A stretch of DNA of 64,000 nucleotides, taken from positions 1-64,000 of the forward strand of contig VWND01000084.1 of the NCBI GenBank assembly GCA_009599575.1, given 5' to 3'. Shown in pieces: positions 58,270-64,000 of this stretch. How positions within the stretch are numbered: the first letter of the stretch is position 1; each line of letters opens with the position of its first letter. Under the pieces are notes generated by a model that ran no database searches, was not told where the DNA came from, and was given only the letters and a program-made list of their open reading frames with translations. Source of the stretch: Blumeriella jaapii (lineage: Eukaryota > Ascomycota > Leotiomycetes > Helotiales > Drepanopezizaceae). The position numbers were made by a program, and so were the translations under genes.

Positions 58270-60514
58270 TTATTTAACGTCTGGAGGGGGTAGTGAAATT
58301 GTGCAACCTCAAGCCTCCCGCAGGGCATTGGAGACGTGCTAAGCTGGGGATTTTTACATACAAGAGACCCTCGAGAAAGCAGTTATATGCAAGAAATGAG
58401 TGACAAATGGTCCGCTTTGCAGCCCAACATCAACAAACCAAGCGAATACTTTCCGATACACACGCAAGTGACAGTTATTCATATACCAGATGGCAAACTA
58501 AGGATTCAGCGCTGCTATCCCACGATTTGCTTTATATTAGCGCCCAGGAAAGACTCCGCCAAGCCCCGAACGATGACAAGCGTCTAAGCAAACTAGGTAC
58601 TGTAACTACCAAGCAAGCTAGCAAACAAAGAGGGTGCTATGGAGAATGCGAGGATCACATCCTCTCGGTTCCACGGACCACCCTTGTGCGGATCATCTTG
58701 TGACAGACCGGCTGTTTGTACAGAGTAGAGTGTGGGAAACGATATTCAGAAAGACGAGTAGGGCTGAGGTCTCTGTAGTCGGTACAGTACAATCTCAAGC
58801 CGTCTCTGGGAAATTCGGAACCTGGAAGAAGTACTGTAGGTATTCACATGAGCACTTTTTCATACACATCCCACCCTTGAACTCAAGCACTGCATTGTGA
58901 ACTAGAGCAAGGGCTACATTGTATTCTTCTTGTATGGGACTTTGACATGCCTTCATAGGCTGTTCATGAAGACGCACAATGCAGAGTAGCGGTCTAAGTA
59001 TCTTGATCATCCAGGGATACGATACGGCGGTGAAAGGGTAATTTTTACAAACACATTCTCCTTTGATTTTGCGCTCTTGGAAGGATTTCTCTATTTTTCT
59101 TTATGTATCTCAATTTGCTCAGCTCCTTTTGTACTCGATTCTTTTAATCCGGTTTACTTTCATCCTATTACCCTATAAATATTTGCTTTGGGAGCAAGGA
59201 CTCTTTTTACCGATTCTTATTACTACAAAGTTAACGAGAAGTGACTTCCCCAGCCCAAGCCGAAATGTATCTTTCAGGCGATATGCATAATCGCGGAGAT
59301 ATTCAGAAAACAAAAGATACTGCTTAGTAAAATCTGTGACGTTCTTAGCTTATGCGGCCGCAGTGCTGCTAAATGGAGATCTAGTGTCGCTATTATCACT
59401 ATCCCAACATTTACGTTGAGGTATTGTAATTGCTTTATTTACAGCATACGACAGAATTAAAGGTCTGACTTCCAATAGTAACACGTTAATCAAGTGTTTC
59501 TTTGGCATCATCTATTGCTTCATCGTTCTCTTCCCTTAATAGGTATCAGGTAAAGAAAACCTATGTTTATCTCGAGTCCTATGAATTACGTGATAAACAG
59601 CCTGTGAGGCTAGCTCTAAACGTGTTATTATCACATCGTCCGTCCCTCATACCCCTCTTGCTTCTGTGGCCTAAGTAAAACAATACAATACCATTCCTTC
59701 AGCCCACCCCTTTGCCATCACCTTTCTCTAATAATATACGTGAGAAGAAGCGTGTCAGTTACTGTACATCCATGCGATATTAGTTTATAGATTAAGCTTT
59801 TATTCCCCCTTGCTAGTGCTTTGGCAACACTTGACAGTTGAAGTAATATATCTCTGCACATACTATGTACTAGAAACTCCATCTATTAACCTTAAACATC
59901 AGACGACTTGGATTTGCTTTGGAGGGGGGAAACAAGCCCGCGATCTTGGAAGCCATGTGAAAAAAACCTTCAAAGGGCACTTGCAGTTACTATCAGGGCA
60001 GGTTCTTTGGCTGTATCACGACCACCTTGGATTTAACTCACAGAATAGATGTAGATACCATCCCTGATACTGGCTTTGAGAACCTTGGCGACGATCCGAC
60101 ACCTGCTGGGCATCACAAAAAGCATAGCACAAAGAAACTTCAAGCGATATTACTGTATTCGGCTGTACGATGAAAGGAAGTTGGGTGCTGCGCAAAATCA
60201 AAAGGGAAGAATTTTCTTATTATTTTTTGTGGCATGCATATAATAGGGGAATAGATAGTCTTTGCCCTATTTAATTTTGACAACATCGCGGTGAAGAACA
60301 AAACCTCTTGTTTACCTACAATACTCTCGGTTCCGACTTGCATTACAGTAGGCAAGCCCCTGTAAGACAGGCCTCCCACGTTATCATTGAAGCACGAAGA
60401 GACATTGGCAACTTGGCACCTATTTTCCTCTCTTTTACCTCCAGCACCATCTCAATCCTGCAACCCCTCTCCAACTGTTGAAACACAGAGCTCGAATACC
60501 AGCAAACCGGCGCA

Positions 60515-61227
60515 ATGGTATCTACCATAGTTAAGACGACGATCCAGTCCTGCATCTTGAATGCGATCAGCAATATCATGGCGCAGATGATCAAAGCGTA
60601 TCGAAGCAATGTATGTCTCCCGCAATGCAACCCCAAGGGTGGCTGCAGATTCTAATCGAGTTCAGTCACCGTACGCAATCAATTGGACTCCCGTCTTTCA
60701 GTTTGTCCTTTTCAACGCTATGAATTGTCCCCCGAACTTCCTCTGGCAAGCCTCCCTCTCTCCTCTTTAAACAGAAGACCTGCAGTCTAACACCTAACCC
60801 CAGGCAATCCTTCCTCGAGTCGACCTTCCCATCCCAATACCTCGTCCCCTCTGATACCGCCCTCGCCGCCGCCGCGACTAACGACGAGAAAGAGCTCGAC
60901 CGCGAGGAGACGACGCACCAGATCCTCGAATCCAAGCTCTCTATCCGGAACACCCTCGCCAAGTTCGCGCTCGACCAGACCATCGGCTGCGCATTCAACA
61001 CCATCGTTTTTTCTCTGGCCTTCGCGGGGTACCGGGGCGCGGGGTACGCGGAGGCGGTGCAGATCGCGCGCGCGGAGTTCTGGCCGTTGGTGAGAGCCGG
61101 CTGGACGCTGTGGCCGGCGGTCAGCTTTTCGAATTTTGCCTTGATTAGGAGCGTGGAGGGCAGGCAGCTGCTGGGGAGTTTGGCAGGCATGGGCTGGGGC
61201 ATTTATTTGAGCTTGATGCAGAGCTGA
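60515..61227 (+). CDS. Mpv17/PMP22 family membrane protein
   Basis: Small integral membrane protein of the Mpv17/PMP22/Sym1 family, located in the mitochondrial inner membrane or peroxisome. Exons 60515-60610, 60666-60745 and 60804-61227 total 600 nt, 199 aa. Blocks in order: TIQSCILNAISNIMAQMI, NWTPVFQFVLFNAMNCPPNFLW, QSFLESTFPSQYL, KFALDQTIGCAFNTIVFSLAF and the family signature FWPLVRAGWTLWPAVSFSNFALI. Intron 2 needs a GC donor (CTCTG|GCAAGC...CCCAG) to produce the canonical PPNFLWQSFLESTFP; no GT donor is available nearby. A charged insert (DEKELDREETTHQ) separates two membrane segments. The start is the first ATG with a plausible N-terminus; an earlier exon cannot be excluded. Confidence 0.87.
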
Positions 61228-61764
61228 GGGCTGGAGGGCGCGGAGGGATTCGTATTGCACGATAGGATTTTCTCTCGGATAGCGCCTACAAGGGAACAAA
61301 TGGTCTTATAGAGACATATATCAGGCACGTTGAGCTTAGCGTGGGTCTTACATCCCTTGCTGTCCCTTTTGATAGAGCAGACCATATCCGGGACGATGCA
61401 CATAGAAGCTATACAAATAGATGAGTTTCTGTTCTTCCTAAACTGTACTGTCTCCATCACTGACGTCCAAGACTTACACCTCGCTTTATTTTCTTGTCCT
61501 CGGGCACTTCATCTTTCTTTGTGTTCCAAAAGCGCTCTCCAAATTTCACACCCCCAATCATTGGAGACCGGACAAAGCAGTCCCTTTCAAAAAGACCAGT
61601 AACTACACAAAGGAACCAAAGCCTAGCTATACACTTAACTCCTCGCCCAGTTCAATTCATCGAACTGCAATTCCCTATTTTTCGAAGTGTAGGGACTATG
61701 GTCATCTTCTATCTCGCCTGCTCACTTTAGAAAACATACCTCTCTTACTCTCATTTTCACAAAA
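61228..61764. other. Intergenic spacer
   Basis: About 540 nt, AT-rich, between two co-oriented genes. No gene or distinctive repeat seen; it presumably contains the promoter of the 61765 gene. Confidence 0.5.
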
Positions 61765-63488
61765 ATGGAAATACCTCCATCTACCAGACTGTCTGCTTTA
61801 CAGATCTCGACTAATCTTCCAGACCAATCAAAGATTGAGCGTCTGCTCCAGAAACTCGAACATGAAATCACACTTCTGGAAGCTCAGTACCGCGGGAGAG
61901 TAGCACGTCCCAGGATCGCGTCTACATCATCAGCTGAGCAAGTCTACGCATCCTCTTCCATACCACACAGCTTCAGTCCATTTCCCAGCTCTAGTCTCTC
62001 AGGCCGTCCTTTCAAATCAGGTAGGTACCGATCGGCATACCCACTGCCCTCCACTTCTCGATCCCGAAACAGAATCTCTTCCGACTAAGCAACTCATCAG
62101 TTTTGGCGTCTTCCACAATCCTTGATCCCTCGGTGTGTACACCTCGCCAATCTTCCACAACTTCTCAGACATCGATTTCTTTCTCCGACCTAGGCGACCA
62201 CGGACCCAAGCCGCTGTCGTACACGCCGCTCGACAGTGCACGCCATCGCAGAGAAGAGCACGGCGGGGAGAATGACGTCGAAGCCGAAGAAGATACCTAT
62301 GATCCCCACTCGCCGCTCCTACGAACGCGCCAGGTGCATCTCCTCCGACAAGACACAGAGCAGACCCGTGAAGGTGCTAAGCTGGCAGGTGATTATCCTC
62401 TTGCTGCTGCTGTCGATGATGTCCGTAACGGTAACGATGGGCGTGAGCCAGAGGCGATTGCAGTAGCTGAAGCAGATGTCGGCAAACGCTCGCTGAGTTT
62501 CTGGGCGCAGCTCGAGGGCAGCGCACGGAAAGGTGGTGTTGACGCCCTACGAGTACTGCCGCAGGTCGAGAAGAAGCACGAGGAATTCATGTCTATGTGG
62601 GAACGTGGCGCGGTCAGCGCTAGCGCTTCAAGCAAGACTATGGGACCTGGACCGTCGTCTCTGGCGGCGCGTGCTGCGGAGGAGATGAGGAAGGCATTTG
62701 GGCTCTCTGATGGGAATGATGAGGGGCCGGTGTATAGTCCTTCGGTTGACATGGATGAGGTCGATGCTGAAGGAGAGGCAGCTTATGATGACGGTTCTGA
62801 GAAGGATCCAGAAGCAAAGGATAAGAGGAAAAGGGAGTCGTCTCTGGCGGCTCGTGCTGCGGAGGAAATGAGGAAGGTGTTTGGGCGTTCGGATGAAGAT
62901 GAGGATGATGAGGGCCCGGTGTATACCAGTTCGGTTGGTATAGATTATTTTGAGGAGGAGCATGATTGGGATGCATCATCTGAACCTGGAGATGATGTCC
63001 GTTATGGGGATGAGGTCGATGTCGAGCTGTTCAGGTCCGCAGAACACCCAGCTATCAGCAAGCCCAGCATCAGTAGACCGCCGCCTATCCCCACCACACC
63101 ACACGCCCCAAACCGACCATCCATACAGATCCCACCAGAAACCCCTACGTTTCTGATCACCCCAGCTTCGCCACTCAACCCCAGGCTCGGGTCCCTGACC
63201 TTCCCAGGGCCAGCCGAGTCCAACACCAGCAGCGAGCCATCGCCCGTCCGCAACAATGAGATCACAGGGCTCAGCAGCAGATTAGACGGGCAGAGAAGCC
63301 GGTCGTCTAGACTGGAAGCTGGAAATTGTATCCCGGGGCTCTCGGTCTCGATAGAAAGAGAGGGGCAGAGAGATATGGAAGGAGATTTCGTCGACGCTGC
63401 TGGGAGGAAGCGCGAGAGATACTTTGATGATCACGCGACTGAGGCGGCAGGCATGAAAAGGCAGAAGAGAAGTTTGTCAAAAATCTGA
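61765..63488 (+). CDS. Hypothetical acidic protein with tandem 61-residue duplication
   Basis: Family not recognised. Exons 61765-62020 and 62101-63488 (intron 80 nt, GTAGGT...CATCAG) total 1644 nt, 547 aa. Near the N-terminus is a short coiled coil (SKIERLLQKLEHEITLLEAQ, about 22-41), then a Ser-rich region. At about residues 271 and 332 two copies of a 61-residue unit start SSLAARAAEEMRK and continue with an acidic DEGPVY block; the DNA copies are in direct tandem with period 183 nt. A Pro-rich linker and a basic C-terminus with KRQKR, a possible nuclear signal, follow. No membrane helix or signal peptide. The exon 2 frame is open from its splice site, supporting a single gene. Confidence 0.7.
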
Positions 63489-64000
63489 GCTCGAGGAAGG
63501 ATCTGAAGAGGCTCTTTCCGACGATACAGATGTAGCTGGTGCTGATGAGTTTGCGGGTTGGATGTGAATAGGATACGCAAGATACGTGTATAGTCTATCA
63601 GGCCGGGAATTAAGTAACTTGTTTTTCATAGTCATTTACTTAACCCGGTGTTGGCTTAGAGCACATACTTTGAAATTATCAAAGCACTTACATTTTGGCC
63701 CAAAGTGATTTACTTGACACATGAAGCATGTTTTTTTTTTTGAAATCGAAATTGATCTTCAGATTAATCTCGTAGTCCTTTCATCTTTGTTGTTATTATT
63801 TGCTTTATTGTCGACGACTCTCGCATTGTCATCTTATCAACATGAAAATAAAGCTTTCATACCAACGCTTCAAAACATAACGCGCAAGAATAAAGAATAA
63901 CTCAAACTAACAAGCAGATTGCAGTAAAGCACTACCAGTCAATGCTTTAACATCATCTCCAGGATTCACATTCCATGAAGTCCTTGTACAAGACTGTGGC
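63489..64000. other. Intergenic end of window
   Basis: About 510 nt of AT-rich sequence after the last gene. No gene visible; a following gene may begin outside the window. Confidence 0.5.

Larger units (their letters stand above)
58001..60514. other. Gene-poor AT-rich region
   Basis: About 2.5 kb with no intact gene. It begins with a 37-bp tandem duplication and an ATG trinucleotide repeat (58243-58269). From about 59040 to 60340 it is AT-rich with stop codons in all frames and short protein-like islands, which could be a decayed mobile element, though no terminal repeats were found. Confidence 0.5.

Overview
This 64 kb window is nuclear DNA of a filamentous ascomycete (Pezizomycotina; a Dothideomycete is a reasonable but unproven guess). 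Genes have short introns, mostly 44-115 nt, with CTAAC-like branch sites. The families are fungal: Rds1-type ferritin-like protein, fungal haem-thiolate peroxidases, GH92, mitochondrial methylcitrate enzymes and EAF. About half the sequence is non-coding and rich in microsatellites, homopolymer runs and a dispersed TACTGTAC/TACATACAG motif. I saw no rRNA, convincing tRNA, CRISPR array or intact transposon.

Layout. 0.7-2.1 kb: membrane-anchored GH16 glucanase (-). 6.4-12 kb: three + strand genes, namely a chloroperoxidase-type haem-thiolate peroxidase, a Xi-class (omega-like) glutathionyl-hydroquinone reductase and a DUF3237 protein. 13-15.8 kb: secreted GH92 alpha-mannosidase (-). 17.2-21 kb: a divergent pair of type II membrane proteins, one resembling a glycan-active propeller enzyme and one with an SGNH/CE2-like esterase layout. 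21.6-23.7 kb: MFS transporter. 24.9-26 kb: unknown protein. 28.9-30.1 kb: Rds1-like ferritin-fold secreted protein. 30.8-32.2 kb: GNAT acetyltransferase with a 586-nt intron made of GAAGAAA-type repeat. 33.5-37.3 kb: divergent mitochondrial methylcitrate-cycle pair (2-methylisocitrate lyase and 2-methylcitrate synthase). 38-39.1 kb: J-domain membrane protein. 40.3-40.9 kb: small protein with a Cys-rich tail. 42.5-43.6 kb: dienelactone hydrolase. 44.6-46.8 kb: LSB1/PIN3-type SH3 protein with a large N-terminal extension. 48.4-49.7 kb: second haem-thiolate peroxidase. 54.7-56.1 kb: RING protein. 57.1-58 kb: EAF elongation factor. 60.5-61.2 kb: Mpv17/PMP22 protein. 61.8-63.5 kb: unknown protein with an internal tandem duplication.

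How the genes may work together. The clearest functional unit is the methylcitrate pair, which removes propionyl-CoA in mitochondria. The divergent membrane pair at 17-21 kb is the best candidate for an undescribed Golgi/ER glycan-modification module. The peroxidase, hydroquinone reductase and DUF3237 genes in tandem could form a small aromatic or halo-aromatic handling group; this is inference only.

Two genome-level oddities recur. About 4 of roughly 40 modelled introns need a GC-AG splice pair to restore conserved motifs. Four otherwise intact genes carry one apparent frameshift each, suggesting either uncorrected assembly indels or recent gene decay. Exon boundaries were derived by hand from splice signals and family conservation, not from transcripts.
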